From: Rhodococcus sp. SMB37
Lineage (GTDB): Bacteria > Actinomycetota > Actinomycetes > Mycobacteriales > Mycobacteriaceae
NCBI RefSeq assembly: GCF_004345605.1
Contig: NZ_SLVY01000001.1
Span: 124,001 to 188,000, forward strand
Length of the DNA stretch: 64,000 bases
Direction: 5' to 3'
This document shows positions 50,275-59,348 of the stretch, piece by piece. Made by a program: the position numbers and the translations under genes. The notes under the pieces were generated by a model. That model did not search any database, was not told the DNA's origin, and saw only the letters and a list, made by a program, of their open reading frames with translations. Position 1 is the first letter of the stretch, and each line of letters starts with the position of its first letter.

Positions 50275-50818
50275 GATGTAAATCCCATCTGTGGAGAATC
50301 AACAGCGGTCCGGTCGCGGCAGCGACCGCGACTCAATTGTTACCTGAGAAATCGGATTCCGCAGCGCGGACGCACTGAGAAACAAATCACATTCCGCTGA
50401 TTCGAGTTGAATCACGAACTGATCACGAATATGAGAGAATTTTCATTTATGCAGTTCAAGTGCATGAACATGCCTCGACCCTCCCCTTCGTGGAGCATTT
50501 TGGCAGCGCTCGAAATTGATCTCGAAAAATATCCGGGAGAAGATCGAATTACACACCATGGAGCAAACTTTGCGCTCCGCATAATTCACACAACGGACAA
50601 AAGGAAATTACCCCCCAATTCGATTGCCAGGTTTTTCACGACATGCCGAACCGGGTCCTTCCACACATTCACCCGTGGCTGTTCGACGGCCTGCCGTCCC
50701 TCATGACGGGGTCGCACACCGACAGACACCGATACCTCGGGGGCGGTCGGCACCCTGCGCCAGCGTCGGCCCCCTATCCTGAGTGGGTATCTGTCCGCGT
50801 ATACACACAGAGAGAACT
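50275..50818. other. AT-rich intergenic region
   Basis: About 545 bases without a gene that I can support. The part from 50400 to 50640 is clearly more AT-rich than its surroundings and may carry the promoter of the small minus-strand gene (long leader) or be foreign. A hairpin GGAGC/GCTCC lies near 50556. A 99-codon plus-strand frame from 50407 has no codon-use or RBS support. Confidence 0.5.
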
Positions 50819-50929
50819 ATGAGACGCGCCAAGCGCAAACCTCGAAGACCCGCCCCGTCCCCTTCCGTGGACGACCACCCCGTCCCTGAACCTCGGTTCG
50901 TTCCCGACACCCGGGATCCCCGATGCTGA
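50819..50929 (+). CDS. Short basic leader ORF before the CNNM genes
   Basis: A 36-codon frame, MRRAKRKPRRPAPSPSVDDH and a Pro-rich end, overlaps the next gene's ATG by seven bases (TGCTGA over ATGCTGA). GAGAG stands a few bases before its ATG. It could be a coupling peptide or simply the real N-terminal context of the operon. The Arg/Lys/Pro composition gives no family. Confidence 0.4.
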   Translation: MRRAKRKPRRPAPSPSVDDHPVPEPRFVPDTRDPRC

Positions 50930-52338
50930 CCGCGCTCGGGATCGCCTTCGGAATCTTGGTAGTCCTGGCCATCACCGCTCTGACCGGTTACTTCGTGGCC
51001 CAGGAATTCGCCTACATGGCGGTCGACCGCTCTCGGATGAAGGCCCGCGCCGAAAGCGGAGACAAATCCGCCTCGCGCGTCCTGTCGGTCACTCGCCGCA
51101 CCTCCTTCATGCTCTCCGGCGCACAGCTGGGTATCACCGTCACAGGCCTGCTCGTCGGCTACGTCGCCGAACCTCTGATCGGTAGCGGCCTCGGTGTGGC
51201 GCTCGGAGGCGTGGGTGTGCCCACAGCAGTCGGCATCGCGGTCGGCACCGTCCTCGCGGTGTTGTTCTCCACCGTGGTCCAGATGGTGTTCGGTGAGCTC
51301 GTCCCGAAGAACCTTGCGATCGCACGGCCCGAATCCGTCGCCCGGTGGCTCGCGCTGTCCACCACGGTGTATCTGAAGATCTTCGGGTGGCTGATCCGCC
51401 TGTTCGATGCTTCGTCGAACCTGCTGCTGAAGGCGTTGCGGATCGAGCCGGTCCATGACGTGGAGCATTCGGCTACCCCCCGCGACCTCGAGCACATCGT
51501 TGCGGAATCCCGCGACACCGGTGAACTGCCGCCCGAACTGTCGAAGCTGCTCGACCGGATCCTCGACTTCCCGACCCGCACCGCGGAACACGCGATGATT
51601 CCCCGTGCCCGTGTGGACTTCGTCGATGTCGACGAATCCGTCGCCAGTGTCCTCGAGAAGATGGGCGGCGGTCACACCCGCTACCCGGTCACCGGCACCT
51701 CGTCGGACGACGTTCGGGGTGTCGTGCATCTGCACGACCTCCTGAAGACCGAGAATCCGGCAGGTACAGCAGGAGACCTGTGCCGACCCGCGGTGATCGT
51801 CCCGACGACCCTGGCGTTGCCCGAGGTGCTTGCGCAGCTCAACGCCGAAGGCGAGGAGATGGCGCTGGTGATCGACGAATACGGCGGATTTGCCGGAGTC
51901 GTCACTGTCGAGGACATCGCCGAGGAAGTCGTGGGCGAGATAGCCGACGAGCACGATCCGGCACTCGAAACCCAGGTGATTACCCGATCAGGTGACGGAT
52001 GGCTCATCCGAGGCGATGCACACCTCGACGAAGTGGTCCGCACGCTCGACGCCGAGCTCCCCGAGGGCGATTACGAGACCCTCGCAGGCCTGGTGATCGC
52101 AGAGTTCGGCGGGCTCCCCGAGGTCGGTGACACGGTGACGATCGAAGTCGATCCGGATCCGGCCGATCTGGTACGCGAGTCGCATCCCGCCGCGAAGTTC
52201 CTCGTTGCCGAGGTTCGTGCGGTCGACAAGCATGTTCCGTCCTCGGTGCACGTGACGCTACACACCGACGGCGAGACGAACGACAACACAGTGGGAAACG
52301 ACGACAAGACGGACGGCGAGGTGAAGAACCATGAGTAG
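50923..52338 (+). CDS. CNNM/CorC (hemolysin C) family membrane protein, long form
   Basis: The 471-residue protein has the CNNM membrane domain (three to four helices, with GYFVAQEFAYMAVDRSRM and MVFGELVPKNLAIA), a CBS-pair region (RYPVTGTSSDDVRGVVHLHD, EEMALVIDEYGGFAGVVTVE) and a C-terminal CorC/HlyC transporter-associated domain ending DKTDGEVKNHE. The family is linked to magnesium or cobalt efflux and ion homeostasis. Its last eight bases overlap the second CNNM gene, so the pair is co-translated. Confidence 0.93.
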   Translation: MLTALGIAFGILVVLAITALTGYFVAQEFAYMAVDRSRMKARAESGDKSASRVLSVTRRTSFMLSGAQLGITVTGLLVGYVAEPLIGSGLGVALGGVGVPTAVGIAVGTVLAVLFSTVVQMVFGELVPKNLAIARPESVARWLALSTTVYLKIFGWLIRLFDASSNLLLKALRIEPVHDVEHSATPRDLEHIVAESRDTGELPPELSKLLDRILDFPTRTAEHAMIPRARVDFVDVDESVASVLEKMGGGHTRYPVTGTSSDDVRGVVHLHDLLKTENPAGTAGDLCRPAVIVPTTLALPEVLAQLNAEGEEMALVIDEYGGFAGVVTVEDIAEEVVGEIADEHDPALETQVITRSGDGWLIRGDAHLDEVVRTLDAELPEGDYETLAGLVIAEFGGLPEVGDTVTIEVDPDPADLVRESHPAAKFLVAEVRAVDKHVPSSVHVTLHTDGETNDNTVGNDDKTDGEVKNHE

Positions 52339-53344
52339 TCCCTGGGTGGTCGCAGTCGCGACCGTGGTGTTGATCGCAGCGAGCGCGTTCTTCGTCGCCG
52401 TCGAGTTCGCGCTGATCGCCGCGCGGCGTCACCGACTCGAGGATGCGGCGCCGGAGAGTCGTTCGGCTCGTGCTGCATTGCGCAGCGCCTCGGAATTGTC
52501 GGTGCTGCTGGCCGGTTCGCAGCTCGGGATCACCGTGTGCACCCTGGCTCTCGGTGCGATCACCAAGCCGGCGGTCCACCACTGGCTCACTCCGGTGTTC
52601 GAGAGCTGGGGTGCGCCGTTGTGGCTCGCCGACGTCGCCGGATTCGTGCTGGCGCTGATCATCGTCACCTTCCTGCACCTCGTTGTCGGTGAGATGGCTC
52701 CGAAGTCCTGGGCTATCGCGCATCCGGAGAAGTCGGCGACTTTGCTCGCGCTTCCGATGCGCGCCTTCATGTGGGTCACGCGACCGGTCATCGTGCGGCT
52801 CAACCACATGGCGAACTGGGTGCTCCGCAAGCTCGGAGTGGAGCCGGTGGACCAGGTCGCGTCGGGTCAGGACCCGGATGCCCTACGTCATCTCGTCGAG
52901 CATTCGGCCACGGTCGGGACACTCGACGAGCGGTACCACGGTCATCTGAGCAGTGCACTCGAACTCGAGTCGCTCACGGTCGGTGACATCGTCACACCCG
53001 ACGCGCATCCGAGCAGTGTCCGGCCCGAGGCCACCGTGGCGCAGATTCAGGCCGTGGTGCGCCGCACCGGGCACCTTCGCCTCCTCGTGCGTGGCAACGG
53101 GCACATCGACGGTGTCGTCCACGTGCGCGACAGCCTGCAGGCCGGTGACGGTGTCACTGCCGCAGACCTGATGCGCCCGGCGCTGACATTCGATGCGGCG
53201 ATTCCGGTGTACGAAGCGCTGGCGACGATGCGCGAGACGAGGAATCATCTCGCGACGGTGACCGATGACGGTCGGGTCGTCGGGCTGATCACCCTCACCG
53301 ACGTGCTGGCACGATTGCTCCCGTCGGAGCAGGACGCCGCCTGA
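52331..53344 (+). CDS. CNNM/CorC family membrane protein, short form
   Basis: The 337-residue partner has the CNNM domain (AASAFFVAVEFALIAARRHR, VVGEMAPKSWAIAHPEK) and CBS domains (VRRTGHLRLLVRGNGHIDGV, TVTDDGRVVGLITLTDVLAR) but no C-terminal CorC domain. Tandem long-plus-short pairs are typical of actinobacteria and probably form a heteromeric transporter (inference). The ATG lies within the previous gene's last codons. Confidence 0.93.
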   Translation: MSSPWVVAVATVVLIAASAFFVAVEFALIAARRHRLEDAAPESRSARAALRSASELSVLLAGSQLGITVCTLALGAITKPAVHHWLTPVFESWGAPLWLADVAGFVLALIIVTFLHLVVGEMAPKSWAIAHPEKSATLLALPMRAFMWVTRPVIVRLNHMANWVLRKLGVEPVDQVASGQDPDALRHLVEHSATVGTLDERYHGHLSSALELESLTVGDIVTPDAHPSSVRPEATVAQIQAVVRRTGHLRLLVRGNGHIDGVVHVRDSLQAGDGVTAADLMRPALTFDAAIPVYEALATMRETRNHLATVTDDGRVVGLITLTDVLARLLPSEQDAA

Positions 53345-53356
53345 GGTCCTTCGACG

Positions 53357-55231
53357 TCACCGGTCGCTGTCCCCGAGCACACGCCCCACGGCCTGCGGGG
53401 ACAGCTCCGGTGCGTCGAGGAGCGCGCGCATCGCCTCGTGCCGGCCGTCCGGAACCGGGTGCACACCGATGTAGTTGTGCCACTCGCCACCGACCGGCAG
53501 TGGTCGGACCACGACGGTTGCGCCGGCGCTCACGTCGTTGCCCACGGTCCGGTCCATCACCCGTGTTCGCTCGCCGTTCCTCGTGTCGCGAAGGGTGAAC
53601 CCCTCGCCGGAACGCACCTCGTCGAGTACACCCATGACGAGCGGCGCACCTCGCCACCGTTGCGCGAGGTCGCGTTCGTCGTCGGGAAGCGTTGTGGCCC
53701 AGTGTTCGACGAAATCGTCGAACGCTCCACCATCGAACAGGACGACGTCCGATACCAGTCGCACGTCGTCGTTGGCCTGATCGACCTCGGCGAAAAGCCG
53801 TTGCCAACGCGGTTGGTCGATGATCAGACCGGCCTTCGCGTACAACCAGACGGCGCGGCGCTCGAGCGGCGCGTCGCTCCTACCGAGATGGCACACCTTG
53901 TACTTGTGGCCGGAACCGCACCAACAGCGGTCGTTGCGGCCCAGCTCGGGGTGCTCGACCGGTTTGAAATGCTGCAGGAAGGGATACATCGCGTGCTGTG
54001 TTCCGGTGGGGGTGCGCTCGAGCAGCAGCAGACCTGCAGTCGCATCGCCTCGCATCGAGGCGAAGGTCGCGAGGCCTTCCAGTGCCGGTGAGAAGCCGGG
54101 ATTCTCGGATGTTGCGAGCTGGTAGCGCCGCTCCGCCTCGTGCACGTCGCCGCGCGCGAGCTCGGCCTGTCCGATCATCCAGTGTGCAGCAGCCCGGGTG
54201 ACGCGGGGCCCGCGCCGCAGGAGTTGTTCGGCGGCGCGGGCGACCTCGTACGGCTCGATCCCGAGCCGGAGCAGGGCCTCATCCTGCACCAGTCGTGCAA
54301 CAGCCGGATCTGCGAGTGGTGTCAGTGTTTCGGGGTCCTCGAAGTATTCCTCCGGGTACGCATCGAGCGAAAATTCGACGTCGTCTTCCTCTAGTGACCA
54401 CGACATCAGAAGCGCCAGGAAACGTGTGGCGGCGCGCGCCGAGCCCGCGTCGAGCCCGAACGCTTTGCCGAACCATCCGGACGCGGCCGTCTCGTGTTCG
54501 GCCGGACTCGCGGCCGGCTCAGTACCCGTCCGGGTCAGCTTGTTGCCGGTGCGTTCGAATCCGGTGCCGGCGAGTTGTTCGCTCACCGGAGCGCACGTGT
54601 CGCGGGCCAGGTGTGGGTCGGCGACGAGTGCCTCGAGCAGCTGGAGTTCGATGAAGAGGTCGGTTTCGCCTGCGCGTGCCGACATCGCCGATACCCACTC
54701 ACCGAGTGTGCCCGGTGCCGGTTCTTCGCTGACCTGCCGGACGGTGACATCACCGTGTCGGACGGTGAGGGCGACGAGGTCGCCGGCCCTGCACGAGGCC
54801 AGGAAATCCTCGGGCAGGACGACGACCCCGAATTGCGCCCAGGGCTTGTCGGTCAGCGAACGGGACGCGAGGATCTCGTCGTGGAATCCGGGAACGCCCA
54901 CACTGATCGGCGGTTGGTTCGGGAGAACCAGTGCAGGGAGCAACACGTCGAACATCTCGAGGGCATTCGCCGCGATCTCTTCCGCGGTGAGCCGATGAGT
55001 GAAGACGCGCCCGTCCAGGACGGCGTCGAGTGCGACGTAGCGCCCGTCGCGCAACTCGGTTATCACGGGGTCGACGAGAGCATCGTCGAGTTCGATCGCG
55101 GCCTCGATCCGCGCGGCGTCGCCGAAGCCTCGGCCGGAGAGCGCAGCGGCGAGCTCCGAGAGGGTGTGCGGGCCGTTCTCGCGGAGCAGTGCTGTCGCGG
55201 CGGCAGAGAGGTCGGCCGAAGAGGAATCCAC
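53357..55231 (-). CDS. SEC-C zinc-motif protein of unknown function
   Basis: The 624-residue protein has an N-terminal winged-helix-like segment (LSAAATALLRENGPHTLSEL), a helical middle with a TPR-like unit (HWMIGQAELARGDVHEAERR) and a SEC-C zinc motif GRNDRCWCGSGHKYKVCHLG at about 455-475. SEC-C motifs usually bind zinc and link to protein targeting or nucleic-acid binding; the role here is unknown. The GTG start lies six bases after TAGGCT (55243-55238), suggesting a leaderless mRNA. Confidence 0.82.
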   Translation of the reverse strand: MDSSSADLSAAATALLRENGPHTLSELAAALSGRGFGDAARIEAAIELDDALVDPVITELRDGRYVALDAVLDGRVFTHRLTAEEIAANALEMFDVLLPALVLPNQPPISVGVPGFHDEILASRSLTDKPWAQFGVVVLPEDFLASCRAGDLVALTVRHGDVTVRQVSEEPAPGTLGEWVSAMSARAGETDLFIELQLLEALVADPHLARDTCAPVSEQLAGTGFERTGNKLTRTGTEPAASPAEHETAASGWFGKAFGLDAGSARAATRFLALLMSWSLEEDDVEFSLDAYPEEYFEDPETLTPLADPAVARLVQDEALLRLGIEPYEVARAAEQLLRRGPRVTRAAAHWMIGQAELARGDVHEAERRYQLATSENPGFSPALEGLATFASMRGDATAGLLLLERTPTGTQHAMYPFLQHFKPVEHPELGRNDRCWCGSGHKYKVCHLGRSDAPLERRAVWLYAKAGLIIDQPRWQRLFAEVDQANDDVRLVSDVVLFDGGAFDDFVEHWATTLPDDERDLAQRWRGAPLVMGVLDEVRSGEGFTLRDTRNGERTRVMDRTVGNDVSAGATVVVRPLPVGGEWHNYIGVHPVPDGRHEAMRALLDAPELSPQAVGRVLGDSDR

Positions 55232-55309
55232 ATTCTGAGCCTACGGCGGCCGCCCGACAGGCACGATAAGCTCTGCATCGCCCGACCATCGAGGGATGGC
55301 GCGACACAC

Positions 55310-56815
55310 ATGACGACATCACGTTCTCGACCGACACCGTCGCGTGAACCTACGGTGGTGTGGCCGTGGCTCGGAGGCCTCGCGCTGCTCGTCTCGCTCG
55401 TGCTGCTCGCCACCGCCGGCCGGTACGGATATCACCGTGACGAGTTGTATTTCGTTCGTGCTGGGCAGGAACCGGCGTTCGGATACGTCGATCAACCGCC
55501 GCTCACACCGCTGTTCGCACGGGCTGCGGCCGAGCTCTTCGGTGAGTCACTCGTGGGTCTGCGTGTGTTCTCTGCAGTCGCTGCAGGCCTGATCGTGTTG
55601 TGCACCGGTCTGATAGCGCGCGAGTTCGGGGCTGGTCGCACCGCTGCGGTGCTCGCAGCCGCGTGCATGTCGGTGTCGGCGTGTCTCGCAGCTGTGGGAC
55701 ATCTGTTGTCGACCTCCACGTTCGATCTGCTCGCGTGGACGGTTCTGAGTTGGCTGTTGGTGCGTGCCCTGCGAGATGGCGGACCCACCTGGTTACTCGT
55801 CGGCGTGGTGGCGGGAATCGCCTTGCAGAACAAGGTGCTCGTCGCGATCTTCCTCCTGGCTGTCTTCGTCGGGGTGCTGGCGACCGGACCGCGTTCGGCG
55901 CTGCGCACCGCATGGATCCCCGTGAGTATGCTCGCCGCAGTGGCGGTGTGGTCGCCGTACCTGATCTGGCAGGCCGGGCACGGATGGCCGCAACTCGAGT
56001 TGTCGACCGCGATCGCCGCGGGAAGCTCGGGCACGAGCGAGTCACGGTGGCTGATTCTGCCGTTCCAACTGGTGATGGTGAGCATCTGGCTGGCGCCCGT
56101 ATGGATCGCCGGTCTCTGGCGGCTCACGTACGACCCAACTGTGCGAACCTACCGGGCATTCGCAGTTGCGTACGCGCTGCTCGCGATCCTCTTCCTGGTG
56201 ACCGGCGGTAAGCCCTACTACCTGGCCGGGATGTTCCCGATCCTGCTTGCAGCGGGTGCAGCGCCGGTCGTGCGATGGGCACACACGAGGCTTCGGGCAG
56301 GCCTGGTGGGTGTCGCGCTGGCGTTGAGCGCCGTAACCTCGGCGTTCCTGTTCCTGCCGCTCGTTCCCGCGGAGGATCTGCGGGAGACCCCGGTCGTGGC
56401 GCTGAACTACGACGCGGGGGAAACCGTGGGCTGGCCCGAATTCGCGGCCACTGTCGCCGACGTGTACGCCGCCCTACCCGCGTTCGAGCACCCCGACACC
56501 GTCTTTCTCGGCGGGAACTACGGCGAGGCCGGCGCGATCGATCTGTACTCGTCACATGTGGTTCTGCCGCCCGCGTACAGCGGGCACAACAGCTACGCGT
56601 CGTGGGGCCCACCGCCCGAGTCCACTCGCACCGTCATCGCGGTCGGGTTCGACGAGTCGGTGCTGCGCCGCTGGTTCGGGTCGGTGACACCGGCCGCGCG
56701 CGTCGACAACGACGTCGATCTCGACAACGACGAACAAGGCGAGACGATTTGGGTGTGCCGCGACCGCACCTCGTCGTGGGACGAGATGTGGCTGCGGCTG
56801 CAGACCATCGGTTAG
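55310..56815 (+). CDS. GT39/ArnT-like membrane glycosyltransferase
   Basis: The 501-residue protein has about eleven membrane helices and the conserved first loop GRYGYHRDELYFVRAGQEPAFG with the catalytic Asp-Glu pair, followed by GYVDQPPLTPLFARAAAELF, typical of the GT-C/GT39 polyprenyl-phosphate-dependent glycosyltransferases. A ~130-residue outer domain ends the protein (VFLGGNYGEAGAIDLY). Acceptor and sugar are unknown. The ATG of MTTSRSRPTPSREP was chosen; GAGGG is about 14 bases upstream. Confidence 0.87.
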   Translation: MTTSRSRPTPSREPTVVWPWLGGLALLVSLVLLATAGRYGYHRDELYFVRAGQEPAFGYVDQPPLTPLFARAAAELFGESLVGLRVFSAVAAGLIVLCTGLIAREFGAGRTAAVLAAACMSVSACLAAVGHLLSTSTFDLLAWTVLSWLLVRALRDGGPTWLLVGVVAGIALQNKVLVAIFLLAVFVGVLATGPRSALRTAWIPVSMLAAVAVWSPYLIWQAGHGWPQLELSTAIAAGSSGTSESRWLILPFQLVMVSIWLAPVWIAGLWRLTYDPTVRTYRAFAVAYALLAILFLVTGGKPYYLAGMFPILLAAGAAPVVRWAHTRLRAGLVGVALALSAVTSAFLFLPLVPAEDLRETPVVALNYDAGETVGWPEFAATVADVYAALPAFEHPDTVFLGGNYGEAGAIDLYSSHVVLPPAYSGHNSYASWGPPPESTRTVIAVGFDESVLRRWFGSVTPAARVDNDVDLDNDEQGETIWVCRDRTSSWDEMWLRLQTIG

Positions 56816-56842
56816 GACAGTCCGGGGACCCGCGGGTTGGAT

Positions 56843-57628
56843 TCAACCTCCGACGGTGGCGTGCATCTCCCATACGAGAACTTCGGCGCCGGTATCGGTG
56901 GTCAGTTGTTGCCCACCGCCGCCGCTGACGCGCACTGCGTCTCCTTCGGCGAGTAACCCCACCCCTTCGAGAGCAGCGTTGCCACGCGCGACGAACAGGT
57001 GCAGGAACGGTGCGTCGGGAAGTGAGACCGGGTGCCCGGGCTGCATCCGCGACACATGCAGCGCCGCATGTTGATTCCGGATACGGATCGCCGCATGGCC
57101 GGCGTGGTCCTTCATTCCGGAGGCGACGGGAACGAGGCCTCCGGAGAGCAGTTCGTGGTCGATCTCGAGTTGCTCGTATCCCGGGGTCACCCCGGCCTCG
57201 TCGGGCAGCACCCACATCTGGACGAAGTGCACCGGTGTGTCGTGCTGCTCGGCGTGCAGGCCGGTGGCGCCGTCGAAGCGCCACGAGTCGTTCTTCTCCG
57301 AATGCAGAATTCCGGAGCCGGCAGTCATGCGCTGAGCCAGCCCCGGGTAGATGACACCGGAATGGCCGGTCGAATCCTGGTGGACGAGTGAACCCTGCAG
57401 CACCCAGGTGACGATCTCCATGTCCTGATGGGGGTGCGTGTCGAAGCCCTGGCCGGGTGTGACGGTGTCGTCGTTGTTGACCATCAGAACACCGTGGTGG
57501 GTGTTTGCGGGGTCATAGTGGTGGCCGAAGGAAAAGGAATGCTTCGAATCGAGCCAGGCGATCTTCGTCTTCAGTCGGTCGTCTGCACGGCGGACATCGA
57601 GGCGAGGTTCGTGGACGGTGGTGCTCAT
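56843..57628 (-). CDS. Pirin family protein (quercetinase-like bicupin), short form
   Basis: The 261-residue bicupin has the metal ligands in GFDTHPHQDMEIVTWVLQG and GSGILHSEKND, and the HFVQMWVLPDE block. It resembles YhhW-type quercetin 2,3-dioxygenases or sensors. It is third in an operon with VOC and a longer pirin, 18 bases after the latter, presumably under the divergent MarR regulator. Confidence 0.92.
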   Translation of the reverse strand: MSTTVHEPRLDVRRADDRLKTKIAWLDSKHSFSFGHHYDPANTHHGVLMVNNDDTVTPGQGFDTHPHQDMEIVTWVLQGSLVHQDSTGHSGVIYPGLAQRMTAGSGILHSEKNDSWRFDGATGLHAEQHDTPVHFVQMWVLPDEAGVTPGYEQLEIDHELLSGGLVPVASGMKDHAGHAAIRIRNQHAALHVSRMQPGHPVSLPDAPFLHLFVARGNAALEGVGLLAEGDAVRVSGGGGQQLTTDTGAEVLVWEMHATVGG

Positions 57629-57646
57629 GATGATCAGTTCTCCGGG

Positions 57647-58690
57647 TCAGCAGTTCGGATCTACGGTGGGCGGGTTGCGACGGGAGCGGATCTGCGCGTT
57701 CGGCAGACTCGGCGCGGGCAGGCGCGCGACGTCACCCACGTAGCCTTCGACGCTCCCGAATCTGTCGGATTCGTTCTGCCACGCGTCGCGGTAGGCGACG
57801 ATCTCGTCGTGGGAACCAGCGACGAAGTTCCACCACATGACGATCTCCTCGCCGAACGGCGTCCCTCCCAGCAGGATCAGGCGAGCGGGTTCGCCGGCGC
57901 GGTTGGTCAGGGTCAGCCGGGGTACGCCGGTGCCGACGTAGCCGAGCGCTGCTCGTGGCAGAACGGTGTCGAAGAGTGCCACTTCTCCGGTGTCGACGAG
58001 GACTCCGTGTTCGAACTCGTGGTCGACGTCGAGCGTGAGGGTGGCGTCGGGGTCGACAATGATCTCGACACCGAGCAGCGGTGTGAAGGTGTGCACCGGC
58101 GAGGTGTCGCCGGCGAGGCTGCCGAGGAAAACCTTGCCGGTGCCGCCGCCGAGGTCGGTCGGCTCGGGCACGTGATGCTGGAAGTCGCGAGGAGCGTCGC
58201 GGTCGGAGTCGGGCAGCGCCACCCACAGCTGGACTCCGTGAAGGGTGCTCGTCGCCGGTGTCGAGACCTCCGAGTGGCAGATGCCGTGGCCACCGGTCAT
58301 CAGGTTCATCTCGCCCGGCAACACCATGGCGTGCACCCCGTTGCTGTCCCGGTGCTCGACCTCCCCCGTGAAAAGCCAGCTCACGGTCTGCAGACCGGTA
58401 TGAGGGTGGGGTGCGACATCCATGCCGCCGGTGACGGAGACGTCGTCGGGTCCGTAATGGTCGACGAAACACCACGCGCCGATGAGTGAGCGCTGTCGTT
58501 GGGGCAGCGTGCGTCGCACGGGCATGGCACGCGGACCACCGAGAGGCACCTCGCGTGAGGTGATGATCTCGACGCGTGGATTCCGGGTGTCGCCGACCGG
58601 ATGGTTCTCGGCCTGGCAGAAGATCTCGGTGGGGGTGCCGTCCGTGTTGCTCATCTCGATCGTGGCCTTCCGGTCTGGTGCGGAACTCAT
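57647..58690 (-). CDS. Pirin family protein, long form
   Basis: The 347-residue pirin has RRTLPQRQRSLIGAWCFVDH, the metal motif APHPHTGLQTVSWLFTGEVEHRD in shortened view HPHTGLQTV, GGHGICHSEVS and a C-terminal cupin with FVAGSHDEIVAYRDAW. Two starts are possible: MSSAPDRKATIEM here, or MSNTDGTPTEI 12 codons later. It is followed after 18 bases by a second pirin gene and preceded by a VOC gene. Confidence 0.92.
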   Translation of the reverse strand: MSSAPDRKATIEMSNTDGTPTEIFCQAENHPVGDTRNPRVEIITSREVPLGGPRAMPVRRTLPQRQRSLIGAWCFVDHYGPDDVSVTGGMDVAPHPHTGLQTVSWLFTGEVEHRDSNGVHAMVLPGEMNLMTGGHGICHSEVSTPATSTLHGVQLWVALPDSDRDAPRDFQHHVPEPTDLGGGTGKVFLGSLAGDTSPVHTFTPLLGVEIIVDPDATLTLDVDHEFEHGVLVDTGEVALFDTVLPRAALGYVGTGVPRLTLTNRAGEPARLILLGGTPFGEEIVMWWNFVAGSHDEIVAYRDAWQNESDRFGSVEGYVGDVARLPAPSLPNAQIRSRRNPPTVDPNC

Positions 58691-58736
58691 GGTTCAGTCT
58701 GCGCTACCGGCGCTGTAGACACCGGCGGGAACTGAC

Positions 58737-59240
58737 TCAGAGGATGGTCGAGCCGTACATTTCCCCGAGCGGATCGGCGATGAGCTCGAGACGTTCGCCG
58801 TCAGGTCCCGGGAAGTACAGCGAGACCTCGCTGTGTTCGACGAGTTCTATGTCGGCGGCGACGAGTTTGTCGCGCAGGTATTCCCACTTGGAGGGGTCGA
58901 TGCTGATCGCGATGTGATGCAATCCGCCCAGCACCTCCCGGTAGGATCCGACATCGAGCCCGGGGAAGTCGAAGAACGCCAAGAGGTTTCCGTTGCCGAT
59001 GTCGAAGAAGAAGTGCGACGATCCGGGATAGTCGCGGTTCTCGATGAGTTCGACCAGCGGAAATTCGAGCAGTTCCTGATAGAACTTCACGGTGCGCTCG
59101 ACGTCGCTGCTCACGATCGCCGTGTGGTGCAATCCGCGCGCCGACGACTCCGGACGTGAGCCCTCGGGCCGCAGATAGCGCTCGCGGATTTCCTCGCGTC
59201 GTTGCGCAAACGAATCATGGACCTGCGCGGTGGCGGTCAT
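58737..59240 (-). CDS. VOC family (extradiol dioxygenase/glyoxalase fold) protein
   Basis: The 167-residue protein has GLHHTAIVSSDVERTVKFYQ, HFFFDIGNGNLLAFFDFPG, GGLHHIAISIDPSKWEYLRD and GERLELIADP, with the His-His-Glu arrangement of a metal-binding VOC enzyme. GAGG six bases before the ATG supports the start. It heads the VOC-pirin-pirin operon and has its own promoter (59299-59328) facing the MarR gene. Confidence 0.9.
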   Translation of the reverse strand: MTATAQVHDSFAQRREEIRERYLRPEGSRPESSARGLHHTAIVSSDVERTVKFYQELLEFPLVELIENRDYPGSSHFFFDIGNGNLLAFFDFPGLDVGSYREVLGGLHHIAISIDPSKWEYLRDKLVAADIELVEHSEVSLYFPGPDGERLELIADPLGEMYGSTIL

Positions 59241-59298
59241 GTCGGCCCTCTTTCACTCACCGGCAGCGGACACCTGCCGACTAGTTGATCCCTCAATC

Positions 59299-59331
59299 AT
59301 TATGACAGAGTTATAGTTGCGTCGTCAACTA
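59299..59331 (-). promoter_or_regulatory. Promoter of VOC-pirin operon with MarR-type operator
   Basis: On the minus strand TTGACG (59328-59323) and CATAAT (59304-59299) stand 18 bases apart. The perfect inverted repeat TAGTTG-CGTCGT-CAACTA (59314-59331) overlaps the -35 region. Binding of the divergent MarR protein would block this promoter. TTGA-TCCC-TCAA near 59285 may be a second site. Confidence 0.7.
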
Positions 59332-59348
59332 CCTGCTACGGTTGAGGT

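Noticed and set aside
50407-50706. 99-codon plus-strand ORF in the AT-rich gap
   Set aside because: No ribosome binding site, no domain, unnatural composition and rare codons.
53438-54125. Long plus-strand frames opposite the SEC-C gene
   Set aside because: The minus strand has a clear SEC-C motif and consistent codon third-position GC; the plus frames do not.
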